NCBI GenBank assembly: GCA_963754955.1
Contig: CAVWHY010000006.1
Span: 620,001 to 684,000, forward strand
Direction: 5' to 3'
Source: CAVQJU01 sp963754955
Lineage (GTDB): Bacteria; Acidobacteriota; Vicinamibacteria; Vicinamibacterales; CAVVIG01
DNA length: 64,000 nt
Positions 19,484 through 28,924 of the stretch are shown one piece after another. The position numbers and the translations under genes were made by a program. The notes under the pieces were generated by a model. It saw only the letters and a list, made by a program, of their open reading frames with translations, was not told the origin of the DNA and ran no database searches. The first letter of the stretch is position 1, and each line of letters opens with the position of its first letter.

Positions 19484-20446
19484 TTAATCGGGGACGTAGG
19501 CGATCATCATGCTCTTGAGAGCGCCGTAGGTGAAGGCAGAAGGGTCGCCGAACTCGGCCTGGTATTCCTTGAGCGGGTTCTTCTGGACGGCGTCCTCGGG
19601 GCCGAAGCCCATGTTCAGATAGCCGATCATCGTCTTGAACAGCTTCTGATACATGTCGCGGTGGCGCACGATCTCGCTGCCGGTCATCACGCGGCCGTTC
19701 GCGGGCACGACGCGCGTATCCGGCTTGACGAGGTCCGCGAGCCGCTCGAGCGCGCGGACGCGGCCGCCCAGCCAGGCGCCGTTCCGGTAGTCGAGCAGCG
19801 GCCATTCCTCCGCTGACACCACCCCGCCGGCAGCCAGCAGGTTCATCCCCGGAACATAGACGAAGAGATCCGAGTCCGTATGCGCGGCGGGCATGTAACC
19901 GTACTCGATTTGCCGGCCGGCGAATTCCATCGAGCCGTCGCCGCGCGTGGTCCGGGTCGGCCGCGCAGCCGGGGGTAGAGCAGGCCTCCGGCCCTTGAAC
20001 GTCACCGAGTAGACCGCGTTACTGAGGTACGTCTTCGTCTTTTCGTGCGCGAAGATGATGCCGCCGCTGCGGCCGACGGCTTCGTTGGCGCCGGTTTGCT
20101 CCGGATGCCAGTGCGTGTTGATCAGTGTGTTGATGCGAACGGCGCCGGTTGCGCTCCTGACTGCGGCGAGCAGCGCATCGGCATTGGCGGCCAGGCCGCC
20201 GTCGATCATCAGGGCACCCTCAGGGCCGGGCATCGCGATCACGTTGCATCCCGCACCCTGGAGCAGTGTGGCGCCCGCGAGATCGGCGGTGGAGAAGCGC
20301 GCCTGGGCAAAGCCGGCCGCCGGCAGCAGTGTCGCGCCAACAGCGGCTGCACTCACCTGCAGAAAGCGCCGTCGCGACGTCGGGCTCGAGCCGGACGCGG
20401 CGCCCGCAGTGTGATCAGTCGACCGTGCGCTTGTAAACGGGCTCAT
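19484..20446 (-). CDS. Tat-exported MBL-fold hydrolase with a degenerate metal motif
   Basis: The ATG at 20446 (overlapping the ankyrin gene by 32 nt) gives a Tat-like signal (SRRRFLQVSAAAVGATLLP). The metallo-beta-lactamase core has LINTHWHPEQTGANE where the canonical motif is H-x-H-x-D-H, so the second-metal Asp and His are replaced by Glu and Gln. Later ligand candidates are AHTDSDL and the helical C-terminus. It may bind one metal or use a modified site. It is the last gene of the DUF1592-DUF1552-ankyrin operon. The natural substrate is unknown. Confidence 0.8.
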   Translation of the reverse strand: MSPFTSARSTDHTAGAASGSSPTSRRRFLQVSAAAVGATLLPAAGFAQARFSTADLAGATLLQGAGCNVIAMPGPEGALMIDGGLAANADALLAAVRSATGAVRINTLINTHWHPEQTGANEAVGRSGGIIFAHEKTKTYLSNAVYSVTFKGRRPALPPAARPTRTTRGDGSMEFAGRQIEYGYMPAAHTDSDLFVYVPGMNLLAAGGVVSAEEWPLLDYRNGAWLGGRVRALERLADLVKPDTRVVPANGRVMTGSEIVRHRDMYQKLFKTMIGYLNMGFGPEDAVQKNPLKEYQAEFGDPSAFTYGALKSMMIAYVPD

Positions 20447-21986
20447 GAACTCGCGATTCGCCAAGAGGCCAGATGTCTTCCCAGATACCCTGCGGCGGGC
20501 CAAGGACCGGCCACACCGCGGTTCGATCGAGCAGCCTGGTCGCGCCCAGCTCGCGGAGCAGCGCCGCTTCTTCCTTGAAGAGCGGCGTCTGCAGCGCCAT
20601 GAACGGCATGAAGCCGCGCGACTGCGTGTAGTCGAGCGCGGTGAGGCCGTCCTGATCGACGGCGTTCATGTCGATGGAGAACGACGCGAGCAGCCTGATC
20701 ACGTCTTTGTAGCGCTTCCGGACGGCGTAGTGCAGCGCGGTGCCGCCGCGAATCTCCTCCGGGTGATTGACCAGCGCGATCACATTCACGTCGGTGCCGG
20801 CCTTCTGCAGCACCTTGATGAGCTCGACCGCCTGCGGCTCCGTGGCGCGGCCGGCGATCGCGGCATGAATCGGCGTCTGGCGATCCGCCATGTAGACGGT
20901 CGCGTCGGCGCCATGGGCGAGCAGGATCTTGACGACCTCGAGGTCCCCGTTGGTGGCCGCGCGAATCAGCGGCGTGGCGCCCCGCGTGAACGTCGTGCCC
21001 CCGCCTCGCACGTTTGCCGGCTTGAAGAACAACTGCATGTTCGGGTCGGCGCCCCGCTCGAGCAGCAGGTTGACGATGGCGAGGCCCCTGGTCGTGTTGG
21101 TCGGATCAATCGACGCGCGTCCGCCGTCGACTCGATTGCGGAGGTCGACCGCCGTGATGAGCGGCGCTTCGCCGTAGATGTCCCACTGATTGACATCGGC
21201 GCCGCCGGCGATCAGCTGCTTCGCCAGATCCCAGTTGGCGTTCATGATCGCGAGGAGCAGCGGCGAGACGCCGTCGGGATCGGGCAGGTCGATATCCGCC
21301 TTGTTCCTGAGCAGCACGTCCACGCACGCCCCGCAGTTCTCGCGCGCGGCGTAGAGCAGCGGCGTCAGCCCGCCGCTGTCGAGGCTCTTCGGACGGCCCT
21401 CGGCGGTCACGTGACGCTGGTAGTCGCGATCGATGGATCGCGCGTTGACGTCGGCACCTTTCGAGATGAGCAGCTGCATCATCTCCGGATGCCGCCGCGC
21501 CGACGCCCACATCAGCGCCGTCTGCCCGCCCCACTTTTCGCGCGCGTCCACGGCGGCGCCGTGGCTCAGCAGCAGTTGTGCGGCCTCGACGTTGCCGGTT
21601 CTCGCCACCGCCTGGAGCGCGGTCTGGCCGTCTGGATTGGGGGAGTCGGCGTTCGCGCCCACTTCGAGCAGCACCTTCAGCATCTCGGTGTCGCCGACTT
21701 CGGCAGCGAGGCTCATCGGCGTGGCGCCGTACTTGTTGGCGAGCGAGACGTCGGCCCCCGCTCGCAGGAGGCGCTTGGCCTCGACGACGTCGCCCTTGAA
21801 GACCGCCCACTGCAGCGGCGTGCTGCCGTCGGGATTTCGACGGTTGACGTCTTCTTTTGGAGTGGGCCTCTGGGCGCTGAGCATCGCGACGGACAGCAGT
21901 ACCGCGAGGACCACGGCAGGCCTGAAGGCCTGCGCTACGACAGACGTACCGATCCCCGAGTCCCGAGCCCCGAACCCCGATCTCAT
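20415..21986 (-). CDS. Exported ankyrin-repeat protein
   Basis: The 523-residue protein carries about nine ankyrin repeats (DGSTPLQWAVFKGDVVEAKR, YGATPMSLAAEVGDTEMLK, DGQTALQAVARTGNVEAAQ and others). A signal-like helix (VVLAVLLSVAMLSA) begins near residue 25. The ATG at 21986 overlaps the DUF1552 stop as ATGA, supporting translational coupling, but the first 24 residues are translated repeat DNA. A GTG at 21914 right before the signal helix is an alternative. Ankyrin arrays mediate protein binding; here the partner is presumably exported too. Third gene of the operon. Confidence 0.85.
   Translation of the reverse strand: MRSGFGARDSGIGTSVVAQAFRPAVVLAVLLSVAMLSAQRPTPKEDVNRRNPDGSTPLQWAVFKGDVVEAKRLLRAGADVSLANKYGATPMSLAAEVGDTEMLKVLLEVGANADSPNPDGQTALQAVARTGNVEAAQLLLSHGAAVDAREKWGGQTALMWASARRHPEMMQLLISKGADVNARSIDRDYQRHVTAEGRPKSLDSGGLTPLLYAARENCGACVDVLLRNKADIDLPDPDGVSPLLLAIMNANWDLAKQLIAGGADVNQWDIYGEAPLITAVDLRNRVDGGRASIDPTNTTRGLAIVNLLLERGADPNMQLFFKPANVRGGGTTFTRGATPLIRAATNGDLEVVKILLAHGADATVYMADRQTPIHAAIAGRATEPQAVELIKVLQKAGTDVNVIALVNHPEEIRGGTALHYAVRKRYKDVIRLLASFSIDMNAVDQDGLTALDYTQSRGFMPFMALQTPLFKEEAALLRELGATRLLDRTAVWPVLGPPQGIWEDIWPLGESRVHEPVYKRTVD
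21915..21938. repeat. REP-like palindrome GCAGGCCTGAAGGCCTGC, copy 1
   Basis: The core at 21916-21933 is flanked by GCTAC. It encodes VAQAFRPA near the N-terminus of the ankyrin protein. Other copies are at 33277 and 55028. Confidence 0.85.
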
Positions 21987-23263
21987 ACCTCGGAGAACGC
22001 TCCGGTGGTGTCGGCGAACTTCTCGATCTCTGCCGCCGGCACGCCCGCCCGATCCAGCATCGTCACCAGGATGTTCGCGTGCGGGGTGTCCTGCTTGTAG
22101 TGGAGGTGCTGGTTGCCTTTGATGCCGCCGCCGCGGCCGATCAACGCCTGCGGCAGCGGATCGTTGTTGTGGGCGTCGCTGTTGGCCATGTTGCTGCCGA
22201 ACAGGATGATCGAGTGATCGAGCACGGATCCGTCGCCCTCCTTCATCTCCTTGAGGCGCTGGACGAACTTCGCGAACACCGCGGTGTGGTAGTTCTGGAT
22301 TTTTCTCAGGTTGGCGACGCGGTCCGGAAATCCACCCCAGTGGGACGTGGGGTGGAACGCCTCGTGGACGTCCAGGTTCGGGTACGTCCGCATGCTCGCC
22401 TCTTCGACCATCTTCATCGTGACCACTCTGGTCCGATTCGTCTGCCAGGCGAGGGCGAACATTTCGAACTGCACGCCGACGAGCTCGCCGAAATCTTCCG
22501 GCGGCCCGAGCGGCGCGCCGGGGAGATCCACCGACTGGGCGTTCTGCTCGAGTTTCTGCACGCGGAGCTCGATCTCGCGGACCGAATCCAGGTAGTCGCT
22601 CACCCTCGTCCGATCGCCCGCGTCGAGCTTGCGGTTCAGGCTGACCGTCGATTCCTTCACGTAGTCGAGCAGGCTGTCCGTCGTCTTCAGGATGGACTGG
22701 CGTTCTTCCTTCGTATCGCCCTGGCCGAACATGCCGAAGAACACCTTCCGCGGATTGCTTTCCATCGGCAGCGGCTGATTGGGCGTTCGGAACGAGATCA
22801 TGCCGCCGGGCTCGGCGCAGAGCTCCAGCGAGGAGAGCGACGTGTCTTTGCCGAGATACTTCGCGGCGATCTGGTCGGCCGTGATGCCGACGCCGGTCTT
22901 CGGATCGCGCTTACGCGGGCTGACGCAGTTCAGCCATGTCTCTTCGATGATGCCGTGCGGGCTGGAGCTTTCCCCGCCCTTGTTGCGCAGGCCGCTGACG
23001 ACCGTGACGTGCTCGCGCATGGATTCCAGCGGCTTGAGGATGAAGGGGAAGTCGAAATCGCGGCCGGTCTTCGTCGGCTGCCATTCGTCCTGCAGCGCGC
23101 CGTGAGGAAAATAGACGAAGCCCAGTCGCGGGCTCGCTGCGGCGACCGTCTGCGCCAGCGCCGTTCGCGCCGGGATCATCGCGTCCAGCAGCGGGAGCGC
23201 GATGGTCGCGCCGGCCCCTTTGAGGACCGCGCGCCGCGACAGATGTTTGCGAGTCAGGTACAT
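21983..23263 (-). CDS. DUF1552 domain protein (Tat-exported), partner of the DUF1592 cytochrome
   Basis: The 426-residue protein has a Tat-type N-terminus (RKHLSRRAVLKGAGATIALPLLDAM). The DUF1552 body follows: RLGFVYFPHGA, LVSGLRNKGG-like region, DRTRVSDYLDSVREIELRVQKLE, and a C-terminal half with VNLRKIQNYHTAVFAKFVQRLK and LFGSNMANSDAHNNDPLPQAL. DUF1552 genes nearly always follow DUF1592-type cytochrome genes in planctomycetes and acidobacteria; the reaction is not established to my knowledge. The gene starts 2 nt after the DUF1592 stop. A paralogue starts at 62998. Confidence 0.92.
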   Translation of the reverse strand: MYLTRKHLSRRAVLKGAGATIALPLLDAMIPARTALAQTVAAASPRLGFVYFPHGALQDEWQPTKTGRDFDFPFILKPLESMREHVTVVSGLRNKGGESSSPHGIIEETWLNCVSPRKRDPKTGVGITADQIAAKYLGKDTSLSSLELCAEPGGMISFRTPNQPLPMESNPRKVFFGMFGQGDTKEERQSILKTTDSLLDYVKESTVSLNRKLDAGDRTRVSDYLDSVREIELRVQKLEQNAQSVDLPGAPLGPPEDFGELVGVQFEMFALAWQTNRTRVVTMKMVEEASMRTYPNLDVHEAFHPTSHWGGFPDRVANLRKIQNYHTAVFAKFVQRLKEMKEGDGSVLDHSIILFGSNMANSDAHNNDPLPQALIGRGGGIKGNQHLHYKQDTPHANILVTMLDRAGVPAAEIEKFADTTGAFSEV

Positions 23264-23265
23264 GA

Positions 23266-25735
23266 TCAGGACCCTTCTCTCTTACGGAACGCATCGCTCG
23301 AAACGACGCCGAGGACGATGGACTTGAAGCGGTAGTCGTCGGAGGCCGCCTGACGGACGATGCGGCGGACCGTGGGCATGTCGTGATAGTCGAGGCTGCG
23401 GCCCAGCGCGTAGGTCAGCAGGTTTTCCGTGAGCGTCTGGACGAACTGATGATCGGGCCGGGACGCGAGCGCGCGGCGCAGATCGTCAGGCCCGTTGATC
23501 GCCGTGCCGTCCGGCAGTTGGGCGGCGGGATCGATGGGCGTGAGCGTGTCGGGGTCGTTCGCGCGGAACTGACCGACGGCGCTGAAATTCTCGAGCGCGA
23601 GCCCAAGCGGATCCATCGCGCCGTGGCACGCAGCACACGTCGGGTTGGCGCGGTGCTGCTCGAGCCTCGCCCTCAGCGTGCGCGCCGGCTGGCCCCGCTT
23701 GTTCTCCGGCAGCGTCGGGACGTTGAGCGGCGGTTCGGGCGGCGGCGCGCCGAGCAGGCGATCGAGTATCCAGGCGCCGCGCAACACGGGCGAGGTGCGA
23801 TTCGGATACGCGGTCAACATCTGGATGGCGCCCTTGCCGAGCAGGCCGTAGCGCGCGGGGTTCTCGAGCGTCACCCGACGGAAGTGGCTGCCCTTGACCG
23901 TCTCGATGCCGTAGTGCATCGCCAGGCGTTCGTTGAGGAAGGTGTAGTCCGCCGTCAGCAGTTCGAGCGCGCTTCGATCGCCGCGGAGCACGCTGTCGAC
24001 GAACAGCCGGAGCTCTTCCTTGAACATCCCGCGGGGATCGAGCAGCCGGCTCGCCTGGGGGAACTGGGTTCTGTCCGGCGTGATCTCGTCCAGCCTGGAC
24101 ACGTGGAGCCACTGGAACGCGAAATCGTCGCTCAATGATTTGGCGCGCGGGTCGGCGAGCATCCGGCCCACCTGTCCGGCCAGCACGTCGGGTTTGCTGA
24201 GGCGCGAATCGGTCGCCAGCTTCAGCAGTTCCTCGTCCGGCAGGCTGCTCCAGAGGAAGAAGGACAGGCGCGACGCCAGCTCGAGATCCGACAGCGTGCG
24301 GGTCGCCCCGGTCCCGACGCCGGTTTCCGCGCGATACAGGAAATGGGGGCTCGCCAGCGTCGCGCTGAGCGCGTCGCGCACGCCGACTTCGAAACCTCCG
24401 TTCGCCGATCCCGACTTGTAGAACGCCATCAACGGCGTGAGATCTTCCGCGGTCACCGGGCGGCGGAAGGCGCGCCGCGCGAGGTTCTCAACGATCTTCC
24501 GGGCGCATGCCGTGTCGCTCGAATCTGCGCCAGCGCCCTGCGGAGCCGACGCTTTGGCGGAGGCGGGGAGGCACACAAAAATCTTCGCGCGGCTGGCCGA
24601 TGCGCTCATACCTGCGACCGAGAGCGGTCCGCGGATCTGCAGGGCATGCGCGGCCTGGATGCGTTCCTGACCGCCTTCGAGCGCGATGGTCCGAACGCGC
24701 TCGTCGCTCTCGGCGAAGCTGCGATGCACGAACGTGATCGCCAGCTTGTGCTGCCCCTGCGTGGCGCGGAAGCGGATCTTGCGCAGCCGTCCGTTGATCT
24801 CTTCGACCGCCGGATCCAGCCGCTGGTCGATGGCTTTGTGGTCGGCCTCGCCGCCGATCGTCGTGCGATAGAACTCCCGGCCGTCGAGCAGGGCGATGAC
24901 CGTGTTTTCGAACTCCATCCGCGGCACTTCGCGGGCGAGCGCCATGTCGCCGATCGTGAGCTCGTACTCGCCGTCCGCGGGGAAATTGTGTTCGACGCTG
25001 AAGCCGCCGCGCGTGCCGAACGGCATGCCTTCGATGTAGTGCTGCTGCCTGCCGGTGCCCGGGTCGCCCGACGGCGGAAGCGAGATCACCATGTTGGCCG
25101 GGTCGCCGTAGGTGACCGTTTCGGCCGGCGCTTTCGGGTTGCCGATCGCTTCGAGCGCCACGGCGCGCGCGGCGTAAATGTACTGGTCGACGAAGTTCGG
25201 CGACACCTGCAGGGCGGCGGCGTCGTTGTCGAAGTGGCCCTTGACGTTGTCCTCCGGCAGCCACGCCTTCGCGTCGATGTTCAATCCGATGCAGATCGCG
25301 GACGGCGTTGGCGTACTCCCGGCGATTGAGGCGACGCAGGGGCACACGTCCGGGATGAGGAACCGTCGCGTGGGTGTCGATTTCGTTTTCCAGCCACGAG
25401 ACGAAAGCGGCTGCAGCCTGCCGATCCGGGCGCCGGGCTCCCGCCGGCGGCATGAGGCCGCCTCGCAGTTTGCGGATCACCTTCTCGGCAATCTCGGCGT
25501 TCTCGCCGACCGCGTCCAGATTGAGTTGTGACAGCGCGAGGCCGCCCGATCGAATCCTGTCGTTGTGGCAGCCCTGGCAGTACTGATCGATGAGCGCACG
25601 CGGCGTCCCCGCGGGGGACTGGACGCCTGCGGCTGCCGGCGCTGAAGGTGCCGACTGTGCCCGCCCTGCCGACCAGCGATCGTTTGCCACGGCGAGGCAG
25701 AGCAGGACGCCCGCCGTCGCGATTCCGGTTCTCAT
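23266..25735 (-). CDS. DUF1592-type planctomycete-like cytochrome c (DUF1587/1592/1588/1585), one frame break
   Basis: The ATG at 25735 follows GAGGAGGGC and a signal peptide is present. Heme-c motif CQGCH lies near residue 45, followed by MPPAGARRPD, the DUF1587 block LNRREYANAVRDL and the large DUF1592 region (ASRLSFFLWSSLPDEELL). DUF1588 (NRTSPVLRGAWILDRLLG) and a second heme motif CAACH follow, then the DUF1585 end (LLTYALGRSLDYHDMPTVR). The frame changes near 25300 inside DUF1587 (net +1). It is a periplasmic electron-transfer or oxidative enzyme of unknown substrate. A short palindrome-derived insert lies at 24535. First gene of the four-gene operon. Confidence 0.9.
24535..24566. repeat. 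Palindromic element inserted in the DUF1592 coding region
   Basis: On the minus strand it reads CCTCCGCCAAAGCGTCGGCT then CCGCAGGGC, and is translated as SAKASAPQGAG between the beta domain and DUF1592. It resembles the element at 7773. It keeps the frame. Confidence 0.5.
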
Positions 25736-25875
25736 GCCCTCCTCGTATCGTAGCAAGACGCCATACGAAGTCTAGTCAGGGTCTTACGGCCGCGCAAGAG
25801 CCTATAGCCCTGTATTCGTTGAACTTATCGACGGCCGAGGCGCAGCCGGATGGCACATACTGAACGGGGGGAACA

Positions 25876-26286
25876 ATGACTATGCAGAATCGCCGGACAT
25901 TCCTTGGACTCGCGGCCACGTTGCTGCCGGTCGCACTTGATGCGCAGACACCCGCGCCGCGACCCGGCGGCGAGCTCGCCCGACACGCGCTGACGGGGCC
26001 TCTCGAGGGATTCGAGGTGGTGCTTGTCGAGTTGAACAATCCGGCAGGCCGCGGTTCGGGCCCCGCCCATCGTCATCCCGGGCCCGTCCTCGGGTACGTC
26101 GTGGAGGGACAGCTCCGGTTTGCCATCGACAACCAGCCGGAACGGGTGGTGCCGGCGGGCGGTACGTTTTTCGAACCGTTCGGGGCCGTTCACACCACCG
26201 GCGGATCGGCGACGCCTGATGCGCCCGCGCGCTTTCTCGCCTTCATGGTGGTTCCTAAGGGAAGCGCGCTGACGGCTCCCGCCTGA
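25876..26286 (+). CDS. Exported cupin-domain protein
   Basis: The 136-residue protein starts at an ATG behind a strong GGGGGGAA Shine-Dalgarno sequence. A Tat-like signal (NRRTFLGLAATLLPVAL) is followed by a single cupin barrel. Metal-binding motif 1 is HRHPGPVLGYVVEGQLRF (about residues 56-73), and motif 2 is reduced to FFEPFGAVHTTGG. Small exported cupins of this type are usually annotated only as cupin proteins. It is divergent from the DUF1592 operon across a 140-bp gap. Confidence 0.85.
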   Translation: MTMQNRRTFLGLAATLLPVALDAQTPAPRPGGELARHALTGPLEGFEVVLVELNNPAGRGSGPAHRHPGPVLGYVVEGQLRFAIDNQPERVVPAGGTFFEPFGAVHTTGGSATPDAPARFLAFMVVPKGSALTAPA

Positions 26287-26302
26287 GGGTGCGACGTCGC
26301 AC

Positions 26303-26386
26303 TCAGGCGGTGCGATCGAGGAGATAACCGATGACGCCGACAATCACCAGCGAAACCACGACGACGACACAGACGTTGAACGCCAC
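26303..26386 (-). CDS. Possible 27-residue membrane peptide
   Basis: A GTG at 26386, with GAGGA just upstream, opens a reading frame for a hydrophobic peptide (core FNVCVVVVVSLVIVGVIGYL) ending in a basic DRTA tail at the stop 26303-26305. It lies 11 nt after the stop of the membrane gene at 26398 on the same strand, so it would be the last gene of that operon. It is too short to judge by coding statistics, so I mark it as a candidate only. Confidence 0.35.
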   Translation of the reverse strand: MAFNVCVVVVVSLVIVGVIGYLLDRTA

Positions 26387-26397
26387 TGTTCCTCAGA

Positions 26398-27375
26398 TCA
26401 GAAGGCGTGGCCGATGAAGGGAAGCATCCGGCCTCCATACAGCACGGCGAGCCACGAGAAGAGGGACACGATGGCCATCGTCTTGTCGGCGAGGCTCGCG
26501 TTCCACTCGCCGTACAGGGCATTGTCGCGAGGGGCCCAGGCCTTTCTGAACACCGTCAGATACAGAAAGTTCGCGCCGGCGATCATGAGGAAGACAACCT
26601 TCCAGTAGAACGGCGCGCTGTCGATGTACTGCTTCGGTTGCCCGACGAAGAACAGCATGCCGGTGATGAGATTCGCGCCGAAGCCCAGCATGCCCCACGG
26701 CAGGAGCCGGTGCACGTCTGCAAACGGGATTTGCTTCATCACCCCGAGTATCCGCAGGTTCACGGCGAGCAGCACGCCGAACGTGAGGGAGAGACCCAGG
26801 AAGTGCACGGTCTCAGAGGCCGGCCACGCCCACGAACTGTTCACCATGACGAAGCTGACTTTCGACGCCGTGAACTGCTCCGGGTCGACAGCGGGCGCGG
26901 AAGCGCCGGCGGAAACATTCGTCCGGAGCTCGGGATGGCGGATGTCCCCGCCGAGATTCGCCGCCTGAGCCATCACCACCACGGCGACAACGGTCAGCGC
27001 CGTCGCGACGGCGACCATGCCGGTCGCGGCGCGTCCTCGACGCCGCGCCTGCCAGAGCGCAACCCAGCCAACGAACCCGGCGAACTCCATCCAGGTGAAG
27101 CCAAACAGCGCGACGTCCTGATGCAGGCGGATCGCCGCCTCCGAGATGCCGGGCTGGTCCCGGAGCTTCTGAAAAGCCGCGACGCCAGTCATGTAGGCAG
27201 GAAGCGTCAGGACCGCGATCGCAAAGAGCACTTCCAGGCCCACCAGCTTCAACGGCTCGTCGCGACGGATGAAGGCGACGATGAGAAGTCCCAGCGCGAC
27301 GACCGCGCCGACGGTCGGCACGTGGTTGAGCAGCAGATGGACATGCGCGAGGTTGAAGGATGTGATCGAAGACAT
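26398..27375 (-). CDS. Multi-pass membrane protein, two halves
   Basis: It begins at the ATG at 27375, giving 325 residues and about nine membrane helices. The N-terminal half (FNLAHVHLLLNHVPTVGAVV...) resembles DUF2231-like membrane proteins. The C-terminal half (ETVHFLGLSLTFGVLLAVNLRILGV, LGFGANLITGMLFFVGQP) repeats the pattern of the DUF6644-like protein encoded just upstream at 27383. Conserved His residues in the helices could bind heme or metal (inference). The reading frame is open through the upstream gene, but the internal Met with the 7-nt gap to the upstream stop fits a separate gene. Confidence 0.7.
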   Translation of the reverse strand: MSSITSFNLAHVHLLLNHVPTVGAVVALGLLIVAFIRRDEPLKLVGLEVLFAIAVLTLPAYMTGVAAFQKLRDQPGISEAAIRLHQDVALFGFTWMEFAGFVGWVALWQARRRGRAATGMVAVATALTVVAVVVMAQAANLGGDIRHPELRTNVSAGASAPAVDPEQFTASKVSFVMVNSSWAWPASETVHFLGLSLTFGVLLAVNLRILGVMKQIPFADVHRLLPWGMLGFGANLITGMLFFVGQPKQYIDSAPFYWKVVFLMIAGANFLYLTVFRKAWAPRDNALYGEWNASLADKTMAIVSLFSWLAVLYGGRMLPFIGHAF

Positions 27376-27382
27376 GGCGCGC

Positions 27383-27861
27383 CTATGGGACCAGGTAGGC
27401 GAGCAGACGGCCCGCGGTGATGGCAGCGGCCCACGTGAGGATCGAGGCAACCGCCAGGAGACGGGCGTTGCCGGCGACCTCGCGCCTGCTGCGGGTCGCT
27501 GTCGAAGCACGTACGAGCGGAGCGGCATCAATGTGGCCGCGCTGGCGATGACGAAGGCCATCTTGATGAAAAACGGGACCGCGAACCCCCAGGTGGTCGC
27601 GCGTCCGATGAAGAGCAGGACGCCGGTGACGAGGTTGACGATCAGGCCGACCGTCACGGCAGGGAAGACCCAGCGGAAGGCCGACAGCGGAACGTTCCGG
27701 TTGATGCCGAGCAGGCGCAGGTCGAGCACCCAGCTCGCGCCGACCAGCACCCCCATTCCCATCGTGTGGAGCGTCAGCACGGTCGGCTGAGCCCACACCG
27801 AGGGCGACTCATGCACCCAGACCGATAACGGCAGCGATTCGAGCCAGACCAGTACGCCCAT
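27383..27861 (-). CDS. DUF6644-like membrane protein, one frame break
   Basis: The ATG at 27861 starts MGVLVWLESLPLSVWVHES. Helices with the pattern L-H-T-M-G-M-G-V-L-V-G-A-S-W-V-L-D-L-R-L-L-G follow. The end reads LLAVASILTWAAAITAGRLLAYLV in a second frame that joins near 27500. This break is +2 or -1, unlike most others. About 158 residues, the same family as the intact gene at 47164 (HILGVASLFGSVLVLDLRLVG ... AAGRLIAYW). The role is unknown. Operon with 26398. Confidence 0.7.
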
Positions 27862-27875
27862 AGAACCGATGCATC

Positions 27876-28899
27876 TTACTCTGAAGCCCGCCCTGCCTGT
27901 GCGAAGTCGAGGCCGCACGCCGCCAACAGCTTTTTAATGTCCGCCGGCAGCGCCGCTTCGATCGAGAGCCGTTCGCCTGTGGCCGGATGGGTGAGCCGCG
28001 TCCGGTGCGCGTGGAGCGCCTGCCGGGGAAACGTCCGCACGATGTCCGCCAGTCCCGGGTCGGGAATTCGCGACCAGCGCGGCGTGCCGTTCACTGCCGG
28101 TGTCCTGTACACCGGGTCGCCGACGATCGGCCAGCCGCGTGCCGCCAGGTGCACCCGGATCTGGTGCCGGCGCCCTGTGACGAGGCGGCAGCGGAGCAGG
28201 GACAGCCCGTTTCCGCGCGCCACCCGCTCGAACGTCGTCACGCTGGGCAGGCCGGCGGCCGCGGACGCCACCATCCGCCGCCGATCGTTGCCGTCGAAAC
28301 CCAGCCGAAGATCGATGACGCCGCGGGCAGCGTTCACCCGTCCGTACACGACGGCCAGGTACTCCTTCTCGCTCCGGTTCGAGGTCAGTTCCCGCTGCAG
28401 GGCGGCGTGCGTCGCCGCCGTCTTCGCGACGATCAGCACGCCGGAGGTGAGCTTGTCGAGACGGCCGACGAGCGAGGGACGTTGACCCGCCGGCCACCGC
28501 GCGCGCGTACCAGCGGAGCGCGGTCATGAGCGTGCCGGCGGCGTTCTTGTACGTGGGATGGACGACAATGCCAGGCGGCTTGTTCACCGCCAGCAGCTGG
28601 TCGTCTTCGTAGATGACGTCCAGCCCGGCGCCCTCCCGGCCGTCGTCCGGGTCGCCTGTTGAAGAAGACACCTCGCTGCGCGCGGCAGGAAGCGTCACCG
28701 AGATGGCATCCCCGTATGCCGCGCGCGCGGACGCGCGCGAAACGATGACGCCGTTGATGCGGACCTGGCCCCCGTGGATCCAGGCCTGGACGCGCGACCG
28801 GGTCGCGGCGCGCACATCGGTCAGGTGGCGGCGGAGCACGAGATCGACGCGCACCCCGGCGTCGCCGCGATCGGCGGTCAGCGTACGGGTTGTTACCAC
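27876..28899 (-). CDS. RluA/RluD-family pseudouridine synthase, one frame break
   Basis: The probable GTG start at 28899 leads into an S4 RNA-binding domain (VRVDLVLRRHL, RVQAWIHGGQVRINGVIV). The catalytic domain follows (YEDDQLLAVNKPPGIVVHP), with the active-site block VGRLDKLTSGVLIVAKT (catalytic Asp). The C-terminal blocks are LVTGRRHQIRVHLAARGWPIVGD and HAHRTRLTHPATGE. The frame breaks near 28490 (net +1) just before the catalytic Asp. It converts uridines of rRNA or tRNA to pseudouridine. The open frame continues to 29064, but that part is translated repeat DNA. Confidence 0.85.
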
Positions 28900-28924
28900 G
28901 GCCGGTACAAGCCCGGTGGGCCCA

